A stretch of 26,464 nucleotides of DNA from an uncultured Sutterella sp. (lineage in GTDB: Bacteria; Pseudomonadota; Gammaproteobacteria; Burkholderiales; Burkholderiaceae_F): positions 1 through 26,464 of the forward strand of contig CAAGAT010000030.1 of assembly GCA_900767875.1 (NCBI GenBank), in the 5' to 3' direction. Positions within the stretch are counted from its first letter, which is position 1. Each line of letters begins with the position of its first letter. Positions 15,067 through 23,619 of this stretch are shown piece by piece. Under the pieces are notes generated by a model. That model had not been told where the DNA came from and did not search any database. It saw only the letters and a list, made by a program, of their open reading frames with translations. The position numbers were made by a program, and so were the translations under genes.

Positions 15067-16059
15067 TTACTTAATGACCTCGTTGATCCAGCGCTGCGTG
15101 TATTCCTTGCGCTTGTCGCCCTTCCAAGTGACGTCCACGGCCACCATCTTGATCTTAGTCAGATCGAGCACCGGATTGGTGGTCTTGACGTCGTTGCGGG
15201 TGGGCACGTAGTTGATCTTGTTGGCGACGATGAAGTCGGCGAATTTCTTGCTCGCAGCCCAGTCGACGAATTGCTTGGCTTCAGCGTTGTTCTTGCCGCC
15301 CTTGATCACGCCCGTGGCCTCAATGCCGAAACTGACGCCGTCCTGCGGGTAGGAGATGACGACGGGGTACCCCTGCTGGGCGATGTCAAGCGCGTCGACG
15401 ACGTAGAAAATGCCCGAGGCGCACTGGCCGGTGGCAATCGGCATGGCGCCGCCCGCCCCGCTCTTGGTGTACATCTGGATGTTGGCGTTGAGCTTTTTCT
15501 GGAACTTGAAGGCTTCGTCCTCGCCCATGATCTTCACGAGCGAGAAGATGCGCTCGGTGGCCGTGCCCGAAGTGCGCGCGTCGGCCATCTGCAGATTGCG
15601 CTTGTAGCGCTTGTCCAAAAGGTCGGCCCACTTGGACGGCGGCTGCATGTTGTTCTTCTTGAGGAACTTGGTGTTGGTCAGAAAGCACAGCGGGATGACG
15701 CCGATGCCCGTCCAGTAGTTGTCCTTGTCGCGCATGGACGCGTCGATCGCGTCCGAATCCTTGGGACGGTAGGCCTCAAAGATGCCCTGTTTGGCGGCGG
15801 CCGCATACATGTCCGCGGGGCCGCCGAGCATGACGTCGACCTGCGGATTGCCCTTTTCGGCCGTCAGGCGGGCCAGGGCTTCGCCCGTGGAAAAGCGCAG
15901 GAAGTTGACCTTGATGCCGGTGTCCTTGGTGAATTCGGCAAAGATGCGCGAGGCATATTTTTCGGGCATCACCGAGTAGGCGTTGAGTTCGGCGGCATTG
16001 GCGCCGACGCAAAAGGCAGCAAGGCCGGCCAGAATGGTCAGCAGTTTCTTATGGGACAT
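15067..16059 (-). CDS. Periplasmic substrate-binding protein of the ABC importer (AfuA/FbpA/PhnS-like)
   Basis: The 330-residue product starts with a clear signal peptide, cleaved after about residue 22 (FCVGANA, then AELNAYS). The mature part is a type II binding fold: NAYSVMPEKYASRIF, FSTGEALARL, DVMLGGPADMYAAA and WTGIGVIPLCFLTNTKF. This group includes binders of iron(III), 2-aminoethylphosphonate and sugar phosphates. A paired-tyrosine iron site like that of FbpA is not obvious (the comparable place reads GIFYVVDAL), so iron is uncertain. GAGGA before the ATG at 16059 fixes the start. It is the first gene of a three-gene leftward operon. A leftward TAGAAT (16206-16201) might be its -10 element. 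Confidence 0.9.
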   Translation of the reverse strand: MSHKKLLTILAGLAAFCVGANAAELNAYSVMPEKYASRIFAEFTKDTGIKVNFLRFSTGEALARLTAEKGNPQVDVMLGGPADMYAAAAKQGIFEAYRPKDSDAIDASMRDKDNYWTGIGVIPLCFLTNTKFLKKNNMQPPSKWADLLDKRYKRNLQMADARTSGTATERIFSLVKIMGEDEAFKFQKKLNANIQMYTKSGAGGAMPIATGQCASGIFYVVDALDIAQQGYPVVISYPQDGVSFGIEATGVIKGGKNNAEAKQFVDWAASKKFADFIVANKINYVPTRNDVKTTNPVLDLTKIKMVAVDVTWKGDKRKEYTQRWINEVIK

Positions 16060-16259
16060 GGGCTTTTCCTCAAAAAGAAGGGACGGCGTCCGGCCCGGCC
16101 GAAAACGCGTTCGGTCGCAGCCGCGGCGAACGGGGCATATCTTGGACGGCTCGTACCCCGTTGAGTGGACGGGGGTGCGCCCGGCAATGCCTCTTGAGTC
16201 ATTCTAGCGAAAAGCCGTCGGCGCAAATGCCTAGGCCCGGCGGCAGGATGCACGAGACG

Positions 16260-16286
16260 AAAAACGCCGGCGCAAAGGCCAGCGTT
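16260..16286 (-). terminator. Leftward intrinsic terminator after the NAD(P)H-hydrate repair gene
   Basis: On the minus strand, 16286-16278 pairs with 16271-16263 (nine pairs, one G-U) around a six-base loop, followed by five T residues (16264-16260). It separates this transcript from the ABC operon. Confidence 0.85.
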
Positions 16287-16312
16287 GAGCGCTTGATCAA
16301 GTCTCGAGAGGC

Positions 16313-17785
16313 TTATTCCTCGGGTTCGGGGCGCGACAGACGCATCGTGTTGAGAATCTGCGCGGCTGCGGGGGCAATGTCGCTGGCGGTAACGCCCGCG
16401 GCGTATTCCTCGACGGCCTTGCCGTGCAGCCAGACGGCGGCCAGGGTGGAGGTGACGAGGTCCAAGCCCTGCGCAAAGAAGGCGCCGAGCATGCCGCTTA
16501 AGACGTCGCCCGAGCCGGCGGTGGCGAGCATCGCGTTGCCCGTCGGGTTGATCCAGGTGCGCGAGCTTCGCAGGGTCACCACGCTTCCGGCGCCCTTGAG
16601 AATGGAGATGGCGCCCGTTTGCACCGCCAGTTCCCGGGCCGCGCCGATGCGGTCGGCCTGCACCTTCTCAACGGTGCTGTGAATGATGGCGGCGGCCTCG
16701 CCCGGGTGCGGCGTGATGACCGTGTGGGCCTTGCGGGCCAAGAGCTTATCCTGCAGCGTCACGTCGTCGGCGATCATGCGCAGGGCGTCGGCGTCGACGA
16801 TGAGGGGGACGGGCGAGGCGATGGCGTCTTCGAGGCGCTTGCGGGCCTTGGCCGAAAAGCCCATGCCGCAGCCCACGACGTTGCAGTCGGTCTGCGTGAG
16901 GTCGATTTCGCCCGCGCTCACCATGAGTTCGGGGTAGATCGTGTCAAAGGCCGGGGCCTTGTCGCTCATGAATTCGACGGTGACGCACCCGGCGCCCGAG
17001 ACGATCGCGGCGCGCGCGGCCAGCACCGCCGCCCCGATCGTGCCCGTTTCGCCGCCCACGACGGCCACGTGACCGTAGGTGCCCTTGTGGCTGTTGCGGC
17101 TGCGCTCTTCCAGAAGATGGCGGAAGTCGTCGGGTTCGATGAGGCCGATGGTGGAAAGGGGCACCGATACGCCGAGTTCGTTGAGCTCGACCACACCGGC
17201 GGCATCGGCACCTTCGCACATGTAGCAGCCCGCCTTGGGCGCGAGCATGGCCAGCGTCACGTCGGCCATGCAGCCCTTGACGCCGCCGACCCAACGGCCG
17301 GTCATGGGATCGAGCCCCGAGGGAATGTCCACGCTGATGTGCAGCGCCTGACGTTCGTTAAACCACATGGCCGCGTCCTGATAGTCGCCCTGCAGGGGCT
17401 TTTTCAGGCCCGTGCCAAAGAGCGCGTCGACGACCACCTCGGCCTTGTCGGCATTGTAGGGATCGGCGATCACCTTGCCGCCGGCGGCCGTATAGGCCTC
17501 GTACATGGCCAGCGCGTCCTCGGTGCGCGGCTTGTCGCACCCGATGAGGGCCACCGTGACGCGATAGCCGCGGTCAAGCAGCAGGCGCGCGGCCGCAAAG
17601 CCGTCGCCGCCGTTGTTGCCCGGGCCGCAGATAAAGACCACGTGACGGCCGGGCTCGAGCGAGGCGCCGATCCGATCGGTAATGGCCAGGCCCGCGCGGC
17701 GCATGAGTTCGACGGGCGGCAGCTGGGACTGATAGCGGTGTTCGAGCGAAGCGAGTTCGTCGAGATTGAGAATTTGCTGAGCCAT
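16313..17785 (-). CDS. nnr: Bifunctional NAD(P)H-hydrate epimerase and ADP-dependent dehydratase
   Basis: A metabolite-repair enzyme that converts damaged NADHX and NADPHX back to NAD(P)H. The N-terminal YjeF epimerase domain (about 1-215) has GPGNNGGDG (54-62), VDALFGTG and DIPSGLD. The C-terminal ribokinase-like dehydratase domain (about 230-490) has HKGTYGHVAVVGG, DADAL, TPHPGE, LKGAGSVV and NPTGNAMLATAGSGDVLSGM. Its 490 residues are the normal length for the fused form. The ATG at 17785 gives a standard N-terminus, though the Shine-Dalgarno is weak. A promoter with an unusual dyad lies just upstream, and the gene ends at a clear terminator. Confidence 0.95.
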   Translation of the reverse strand: MAQQILNLDELASLEHRYQSQLPPVELMRRAGLAITDRIGASLEPGRHVVFICGPGNNGGDGFAAARLLLDRGYRVTVALIGCDKPRTEDALAMYEAYTAAGGKVIADPYNADKAEVVVDALFGTGLKKPLQGDYQDAAMWFNERQALHISVDIPSGLDPMTGRWVGGVKGCMADVTLAMLAPKAGCYMCEGADAAGVVELNELGVSVPLSTIGLIEPDDFRHLLEERSRNSHKGTYGHVAVVGGETGTIGAAVLAARAAIVSGAGCVTVEFMSDKAPAFDTIYPELMVSAGEIDLTQTDCNVVGCGMGFSAKARKRLEDAIASPVPLIVDADALRMIADDVTLQDKLLARKAHTVITPHPGEAAAIIHSTVEKVQADRIGAARELAVQTGAISILKGAGSVVTLRSSRTWINPTGNAMLATAGSGDVLSGMLGAFFAQGLDLVTSTLAAVWLHGKAVEEYAAGVTASDIAPAAAQILNTMRLSRPEPEE

Positions 17786-17820
17786 GATGAAGGAGTCTCG
17801 GTTTCAAACGGAATCCGCGA

Positions 17821-17852
17821 ATTGTACGATACTGTCCGGCACAGTAGGTCAA
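17821..17852 (-). promoter_or_regulatory. Long-spacer promoter with central dyad before nnr
   Basis: Leftward -35 TTGACC (17852-17847) and -10 TACAAT (17826-17821) are 20 bp apart. The spacer contains the perfect inverted repeat TACTGT-5-ACAGTA (17846-17830). A 19-20 bp spacer with a central dyad is the pattern recognised by MerR-family activators. A simple repressor site is the alternative. The -10 ends 35 bases before the nnr start codon. Confidence 0.5.
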
Positions 17853-17872
17853 ACGTCATAGGGGGCGGCCCG

Positions 17873-18589
17873 CTATTCGTTCTTGACCATCTTGTCCTGC
17901 GGCATGTTGGAGAGCATCCAGTCGATGAAGCCGCCGCGGTTGCGCGAGCAGATATAAAGGCGCCCGTGTCCGGAAAACTTCAGAACGATGCCCTCGCCCG
18001 AGGTCTGACTGTTGATGAGTTTGCCAAAGAACGACTGCTTGCCCGTGTTCATCGCCAGCTCATAGTCAAGGGTCGTGTCCCAGGCCACCAGGTGGCCGTT
18101 GTCCACGTACACCGACTTGGTGCCGTCCAGGTCCACCGCGCGGATGGAGCCAAAACCGCTCACGGCGACCTCCCCGTTGCCCTGGGTGCGCAGTACAAAA
18201 AGGCCGCCCGAGTCGCCGAGCAGGGCGCGCCCGAGGGTTTGCGTCTTGCTTTCGAGCTCCACCCCGTCGGTGTTGGCCAGATACGCGCCGTCGGCGATCA
18301 TGTACTGGCGCTCGCCCACGGGCACGATCGCCACGTCCCCGGGCAGGGCGGGCGTCAGAAACACTTCGCCCGCTCCTTGGACGGCTTCGATTTTCTGCTG
18401 GAAAAAGCTCTCGTCGTTGAGCAGCTTGCGCGAGATGGCCGATAGAAGCCCGCCGCGCGCGCGGCCCGTCAGGGCCAGGGTCGAGTCCATCGACACCATG
18501 GCGTTGCGTTCGGCAAAGACGGTCTCGCCCTTTTCAAGGGCAACGTTCAAAAGCGGATCAATTGAGCCGTAGACGGTGAGTTTGGACAT
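17873..18589 (-). CDS. AIM24 / TIGR00266 family protein
   Basis: A 238-residue soluble beta-rich protein with the features of the AIM24 family: FFQQKIEAVQGAGEVFLTPALPGDVAIVP, a VAWDTTLDYEL segment, and GEGIVLKFSGHGRLYICSR near the end. The biochemical role of bacterial members is unknown; the eukaryotic namesake is mitochondrial. The ATG at 18589 follows AAGGA. It lies upstream of nnr in the same direction, 87 bases apart, but nnr seems to have its own promoter. It is divergent from purL. Confidence 0.85.
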   Translation of the reverse strand: MSKLTVYGSIDPLLNVALEKGETVFAERNAMVSMDSTLALTGRARGGLLSAISRKLLNDESFFQQKIEAVQGAGEVFLTPALPGDVAIVPVGERQYMIADGAYLANTDGVELESKTQTLGRALLGDSGGLFVLRTQGNGEVAVSGFGSIRAVDLDGTKSVYVDNGHLVAWDTTLDYELAMNTGKQSFFGKLINSQTSGEGIVLKFSGHGRLYICSRNRGGFIDWMLSNMPQDKMVKNE

Positions 18590-18741
18590 GGCGCAGGTTC
18601 CTTGTGTGTGGGGGGCGGAAAGACTCTCGTGGCCGCCGGCTGCCGACCATTGTACGAGGCGGGCAGGAGGCGGCGCGTGTTTTGTTTTTGTGTAAGCGGC
18701 GGTTGCGGGGCAGGGGATGGACGGAGGCGAGGCGCGGCGAG

Positions 18742-18788
18742 CCCGAAAGGCGAAAAAATTCGGGGAAAATCCCGCGGCTCGCTATAAT
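18742..18788 (+). promoter_or_regulatory. Candidate purL promoter with dyad over the -35 region
   Basis: A perfect -10 TATAAT lies at 18783-18788. The best -35 is the weak TTCGGG (18759-18764) with an 18-bp spacer. That hexamer forms an inverted repeat with CCCGAA (18742-18747), so a regulator could bind over it. No convincing PurR operator was found. Confidence 0.55.
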
Positions 18789-18803
18789 TTACTAACTCTA
18801 CCG

Positions 18804-18842
18804 GCCTGCTGCGGCTGTTTGTTCAGCCGGCGGGCTTTCTTT
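18804..18842 (+). terminator. Terminator-like hairpin in the purL leader (possible attenuator)
   Basis: CGGCTG (18812-18817) pairs with CAGCCG (18824-18829) around TTTGTT. An outer helix (18804-18809 with 18830-18835, one G-U) has a two-base bulge, and TTTCTTT follows. It lies after the predicted -10 and before the purL ATG. No rightward gene precedes it, so it would stop only the purL transcript itself. Confidence 0.6.
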
Positions 18843-18869
18843 GCAATCTAAGCGGTTGAAACTTTCAAG

Positions 18870-21800
18870 ATGTCTCAGATCTCCGTTCTTCGCATTCCCG
18901 GTTCGTGCGCGCTGTCCGAATTTCGCGCCGAGCGACTCCTCAAAGCCCTGCAGGCCGCTTGTCCCGGCGTGCGGGCCGTGCGCGCGCGCTACCAGCATTT
19001 CGTGCACGTCACGCGGGATTTGACGGAAGATGAAGCGCAGCGTTTGGCCGCGCTTCTTGATTATGGGGATCCGGCCGACGAAACCAAGGGCAGCCTCGAG
19101 CTGCTCGTCGTGCCGCGTCTGGGCACGATCAGCCCCTGGGCGTCCAAGGCCACCGACATCGTGCACAACACGGGCGTCGAAGCGGTCGCTCGCGTCGAGC
19201 GCGGCGTTCTGTACACCCTCGACTTTGACGGCGACATTGACCGCGACACTGTGGCGGCCCTGCTGCACGATCGCATGACCGAGACGGTGCTGCCGGCCGA
19301 CGCCGATCCGAGCCTACTCTTTTCCGACGTCAAGGGGCGCGAAATGCGCACCGTCGATATTCTCACCGGCGGTCGCAAGGCTCTGGAAGAAGCCAACGGC
19401 CAGATGGGGCTGGCACTGGCGCAAGACGAAATCGACTACCTGGTCGAAGCCTTCACCAAGCAGCGGCGCAACCCGACCGACGTGGAACTGATGATGTTCG
19501 CGCAGGCCAACTCCGAGCACTGCCGCCACAAGATCTTCAACGCCAAGTTCACCATCGACGGCGTCGATCAGGACAAGACCCTCTTTGGCATGATCCGCGA
19601 AACGCACAAGGCCGCTCCCCGCGGCACGATCGTGGCCTATGCCGACAATGCGGCCGTTTTCGAAGGCCCCGAAGTCGAGCGCCTCTATCCGCGCCCGACG
19701 GCGCAGGATCGCTTCGGCTCGCACTACGAGGAAATCAAGGAGCCCACGCACACCGTCTTTAAGGTCGAAACGCACAACCACCCGACGGCCATCTCGCCCT
19801 TCCCGGGCGCCTCGACCGGCTCGGGTGGCGAAATCCGTGACGAAGGCGCCACGGGCCGCGGGGCGCGTCCCAAGGCCGGCCTGTGCGGCTTTACCGTTTC
19901 GGCCCTGCACCTGCCGGGCACGGCTCAGGCTTGGGAAAACGACAAGGACACCACCGCAGAGAGCGACGCGGGCAAGGACGCCGTCTACGGTGCGCCCACC
20001 CGTATCGCCACGCCCCTGTCGATCATGACCGAAGGCCCGATCGGCGCCGCGAGCTTTAACAACGAATTCGGCCGCGCCAACATTCTCGGGTACTTCCGCA
20101 GCTTTGAAGCCCGCGTGGGCGAGACCCGCTACGGCTACCACAAGCCCATCATGCTGGCGGGCGGCATCGGCAACATCCGCGACGATCAGACGCACAAACT
20201 CGGGCTGCCGGCCGGCACGTTGCTGATCGTGCTCGGCGGTCCGGGCATGCGCATCGGTCTGGGCGGCGGCGCCGCCAGCTCCATGACCACCGGCTCGAAC
20301 GCTGAGGCCCTGGACTTTGACAGCGTGCAGCGCGGCAACCCGGAAATGGAACGCCGTGCGCAGGAAGTGATCGACCGCTGCTGGTCCTGCGGCAAGGACA
20401 ATCCCATTCTGGCCATTCACGACATCGGCGCGGGCGGCCTGTCGAACGCCATGCCCGAACTCGCGGACCTCTCGGGCCACGGCGCGCGCCTGAGCCTGGA
20501 GAAGGTTCCCGTCGAGGAAAAGGGCATGAGCCCGCTCGAGGTCTGGTGCAACGAAAGTCAGGAGCGCTATGCCCTGGCCATCGCCCCCGAGTCCCTGGAA
20601 AAGTTCGACGACTTCTGCCGCCGCGAGCGCTGCCCGTATGCCGTGCTCGGTGAAATTTCCTCCGACGGCGCACTCATCGTCGAAGGCCGCAAGGGCGAGG
20701 ATCGCGCCGTGCAGATGCCCATGGACGTTTTGCTGGGCAAGCCCCCGCGCATGCACCGCGACGTCAAGTCCGTCAAGCAGGCCCTGACGCCCTTTGCCAG
20801 CGACGTCACGCTCAAGGACGCCCTTTACCGCGTGCTGCGTCACCCCACGGTGGCCAACAAGTCGTTCCTCATTTCCATCGGCGACCGTTCGGTCGGGGGC
20901 CTGGTGAGCCGCGATCAGATGGTCGGCCCCTGGCAGGTGCCCGTGGCCGACTGCGCCGTCACGTGCGTGTCCTTTACCTCGGAAGCCGGTGAGGCGATGG
21001 CCATGGGCGAGCGCACCCCGGTGGCCGTGATCGATGCCGCGGCCGCCAGCCGCATGGCCGTGGGCGAAGCCCTCACCAACATCGCCGCCGCCGACGTGGA
21101 TCTGTCCCTCGTGAAGCTTTCGGCCAACTGGATGGCCGCCTGCGGCGCCGCCGGCGAAGACGCCAAGCTCTTCGGGGCCGTCGAGGCCGCCAGCCGTATC
21201 TGTCAGGATCTGGGCATTTCCATCCCCGTGGGCAAGGACTCGTGCTCGATGCGCACGGCCTGGAAGGAAGGCGAAACGGCCAAGTGCGTCACGAGCCCCG
21301 TTTCGCTCATCGTCTCGGCCGCCGCCCCCGTGGGCAACGTGCGCCTGACGCTCACGCCCGAACTGCGCCGCGACGTCAAGAGCGTGCTGCTTGGCGCCGA
21401 CCTGGGCTTTGGCAAGCACCGCATGGGCGCCTCGATTCTGGCCCAGTGCGTGCAAAGCTTCGGCGACGCCGCCCCGGACGTGGACTGCCCCGAGATCCTC
21501 GCGAAATTCGTGCGCCTCGTGCGCAAGCTCACCCTGGCGGGCTGCATCCTTTCCTATCACGATCGCAGCGACGGCGGTCTGGCCGCCACGGCAGCCGAAA
21601 TGATGTTTGCCTCGCACTGCGGCGTTACCCTCAAGGCCGACGCTCTCGGTGCTGGCACCCTCGAAGCGCTCTTTAACGAAGAGCTCGGCGCCCTGCTGCA
21701 GGTGCCCGCCGACCGCCTCGAGGAAGTCATGGCCGCGGTCAAGGCCGAGGGGCTCGAAGCGATCTTTACGGTCGCGGGTGAACTCAACGACGCCGACGCC

Positions 21801-22787
21801 TTCGTCGTGACCGAAAACGGCCGCGAAGTGCTGCGCGAAGCGCGCACCGATCTGATGCGCGCCTGGTGCGAAGTCTCCAACACGATCGCCCGCAACCGCG
21901 ACAACCCGGCCTGCGCCGACAGCGAAACCGACTGGGCCTGCGACAAGGACGTCAAGGGGCTCTTTGTGAAGACCACCTTCGACAACGACGAGCGCATCGC
22001 CGCGCCCTACATCGCCACGGGCGTGCGTCCCAAGCTGGCGGTGCTGCGCGAGCAGGGCGTCAACTCGCAGACCGAAATGGCCGCGGCCTTTACGCGCGCC
22101 GGCTTTGAGGCATACGACGTGCACATGACCGACCTGTTGAGCGGTCGCGTCACCCTCGAGGACTTCGTGGGCATGGCCGTGTGCGGCGGGTTCTCCTACG
22201 GCGACGTGCTCGGCGCGGGCGGCGGCTGGTCCAAGACCATCCTGCACAACGCTATGCTCTCGGACATGTTCTCGGCGTTCTTCAACCGCACGGACACCTT
22301 CGCGCTGGGCATCTGCAACGGCTGCCAGATGATGAGCCGACTCAAGAGCCTGATTCCGGGAGCCGAGGCCTGGCCCGAATTCGTGCGCAACCGCTCCGAG
22401 CAGTTCGAAGCGCGCTGCGTCGAGCTGCGCATCGAAGAGAGCCCCTCCATCTTCTTTAAGGGGATGGCGGGCAGCTGCATGCCGATCGTCAACTCGCACG
22501 GCGAAGGCCGCGTGCAGTGGTACCGTCCCGAAGACGCGCAGGCCGCCTTTGTGGCCGCCCGCTATGTCGACGGCAACGGCGAGCCCACCGAGCGCTATCC
22601 CTTGAACCCCAACGGCTCCGTGGGCGGCGTCACCTCGGTCACGACGGCCGACGGGCGCTTTACCATCATGATGCCGCACCCCGAGCGCAGCCACCGCACG
22701 GTGCAGCTGTCGTGGCACCCGCGTCAGATGGGGGCCTTCTCGCCGTGGATGCGCATGTTTGAAAACGCCCGCGTCTGGGTTGGCTAA
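18870..22787 (+). CDS. purL: Phosphoribosylformylglycinamidine synthase (single-chain PurL)
   Basis: Fourth step of purine synthesis: makes FGAM from FGAR, ATP and glutamine. The 1305-residue chain is the long proteobacterial form. An N-terminal PurS-like region is followed by the paired AIRS-type synthase halves, with FKVETHNHPTAISPFPGA, GEIRDEGATGRG and GLGGGAASSM in the first and KDSCSM and SDGGL in the second. The C-terminal glutaminase (about 1050-1305) carries the catalytic triad C1149 (GICNGCQM), H1270 and E1272 (PHPERSHR). The start gives the family N-terminus (SVLRIPGSCALSEFR), but no Shine-Dalgarno precedes it, and a terminator-like hairpin ends 27 bases before it. It has its own terminator downstream. 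Confidence 0.97.
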   Translation: MSQISVLRIPGSCALSEFRAERLLKALQAACPGVRAVRARYQHFVHVTRDLTEDEAQRLAALLDYGDPADETKGSLELLVVPRLGTISPWASKATDIVHNTGVEAVARVERGVLYTLDFDGDIDRDTVAALLHDRMTETVLPADADPSLLFSDVKGREMRTVDILTGGRKALEEANGQMGLALAQDEIDYLVEAFTKQRRNPTDVELMMFAQANSEHCRHKIFNAKFTIDGVDQDKTLFGMIRETHKAAPRGTIVAYADNAAVFEGPEVERLYPRPTAQDRFGSHYEEIKEPTHTVFKVETHNHPTAISPFPGASTGSGGEIRDEGATGRGARPKAGLCGFTVSALHLPGTAQAWENDKDTTAESDAGKDAVYGAPTRIATPLSIMTEGPIGAASFNNEFGRANILGYFRSFEARVGETRYGYHKPIMLAGGIGNIRDDQTHKLGLPAGTLLIVLGGPGMRIGLGGGAASSMTTGSNAEALDFDSVQRGNPEMERRAQEVIDRCWSCGKDNPILAIHDIGAGGLSNAMPELADLSGHGARLSLEKVPVEEKGMSPLEVWCNESQERYALAIAPESLEKFDDFCRRERCPYAVLGEISSDGALIVEGRKGEDRAVQMPMDVLLGKPPRMHRDVKSVKQALTPFASDVTLKDALYRVLRHPTVANKSFLISIGDRSVGGLVSRDQMVGPWQVPVADCAVTCVSFTSEAGEAMAMGERTPVAVIDAAAASRMAVGEALTNIAAADVDLSLVKLSANWMAACGAAGEDAKLFGAVEAASRICQDLGISIPVGKDSCSMRTAWKEGETAKCVTSPVSLIVSAAAPVGNVRLTLTPELRRDVKSVLLGADLGFGKHRMGASILAQCVQSFGDAAPDVDCPEILAKFVRLVRKLTLAGCILSYHDRSDGGLAATAAEMMFASHCGVTLKADALGAGTLEALFNEELGALLQVPADRLEEVMAAVKAEGLEAIFTVAGELNDADAFVVTENGREVLREARTDLMRAWCEVSNTIARNRDNPACADSETDWACDKDVKGLFVKTTFDNDERIAAPYIATGVRPKLAVLREQGVNSQTEMAAAFTRAGFEAYDVHMTDLLSGRVTLEDFVGMAVCGGFSYGDVLGAGGGWSKTILHNAMLSDMFSAFFNRTDTFALGICNGCQMMSRLKSLIPGAEAWPEFVRNRSEQFEARCVELRIEESPSIFFKGMAGSCMPIVNSHGEGRVQWYRPEDAQAAFVAARYVDGNGEPTERYPLNPNGSVGGVTSVTTADGRFTIMMPHPERSHRTVQLSWHPRQMGAFSPWMRMFENARVWVG

Positions 22788-22812
22788 ACCGAGAGCCTGA
22801 GGCTCACACAAG

Positions 22813-22848
22813 GCCCGAAGGAAAGACCATAATCCTTCGGGCTTTTTT
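22813..22848 (+). terminator. Intrinsic terminator of purL
   Basis: GCCCGAAGGA (22813-22822) and TCCTTCGGGC (22833-22842) form a perfect 10-bp stem followed by six T residues, 25 bases after the purL stop. The next start codon is only 15 bases beyond the T-tract. Confidence 0.92.
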
Positions 22849-22863
22849 GTTTTTCGCTTTGCG

Positions 22864-23484
22864 ATGGATCCCGCCCTTCTCGTTTCCTTTGCCGCGGCCA
22901 GCCTGGTGCTGGCCGCGGCCCCCGGTCCCGACATTCTCTTTGTGCTGGCGCAGTCGGCGCAGGCCGGCGCCCGCGCGGGCCTGGCCGTCGTCACGGGGCT
23001 GATGATCGGGTGCCTGATTCAGACCGCGGCTGCCGCCGCGGGTCTGGCGGCGGTCGTGGCCGCCAGTCCCGTGCTCTTTTGGGCGATTCGTCTGGCGGGG
23101 GCCGCGTACCTGCTGTACCTTGCCTGGGGCGCCTGGCGGGCGCCCGTGAGCAGCTCCGCGGCGCAGGCTTCCTCCCTGCGGCAGGGCGCGCTGCTGCGCC
23201 GCGGCATCGTCATGAACGTCACCAACCCCAAGGTGCAGATCTTCTTTCTGGCGTTTTTCCCGCAGTTTGCCGGCGTTGGCGCCCAAGGGTGGCAACTGGC
23301 CGCCGAAATGGGCGTTTTGGGCGTGATCTTTACGGCCTGCTCGTTTGTGGTGATGGCCGGCTGCGCGCTTTTTGCCGGGGCGGTGGCCGACAAAATCCGT
23401 TCGCCCGTCGTGCAGACGGTCCTGAACAAATCCTCGGCCGTGATTTTTGTGTGTCTGGCCGTTTCAGCCGTTGCGTTTGCGTAA
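22864..23484 (+). CDS. LysE/RhtB-family amino-acid exporter
   Basis: An inner-membrane exporter predicted to pump amino acids or related metabolites out of the cell. The 206-residue protein has about six hydrophobic segments and the family hallmarks PGPDILFVLAQS after the first helix, GLMIGCLIQT in the second, LAGAAYLLYLAW in the third, and NVTNPKVQIFFLAFFPQF in the loop before the fourth. The substrate cannot be told from sequence. The ATG at 22864 fits the family start but has no Shine-Dalgarno. The purL terminator sits directly in front, so expression must come from read-through or a promoter hidden inside the purL end. Confidence 0.88.
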   Translation: MDPALLVSFAAASLVLAAAPGPDILFVLAQSAQAGARAGLAVVTGLMIGCLIQTAAAAAGLAAVVAASPVLFWAIRLAGAAYLLYLAWGAWRAPVSSSAAQASSLRQGALLRRGIVMNVTNPKVQIFFLAFFPQFAGVGAQGWQLAAEMGVLGVIFTACSFVVMAGCALFAGAVADKIRSPVVQTVLNKSSAVIFVCLAVSAVAFA

Positions 23485-23619
23485 AAGAAGGCCGCGGTGC
23501 GGGCAATCTTAGGTGTTAATGCCTATGCAAGCCAAAGGCCGAATCGGTAGCATGTCGACAGCCGTGCGAACCCCACAAGGGTGCGCTTTTTCGAGCTTAT
23601 AAAAAAGATAAAAATCAAG

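Noticed and set aside
16619..18445. 608-codon plus-strand open frame across nnr and the AIM24 gene
   Set aside because: It spans two recognised minus-strand genes and their intergenic promoter, and its translation is low-complexity shadow sequence.
19314..22994. Very long open frame on the minus strand opposite purL (over 1200 codons)
   Set aside because: Composition is rich in G, H, R and A with no family motifs, typical of the antisense shadow of a GC-rich gene; PurL on the plus strand has complete motifs.
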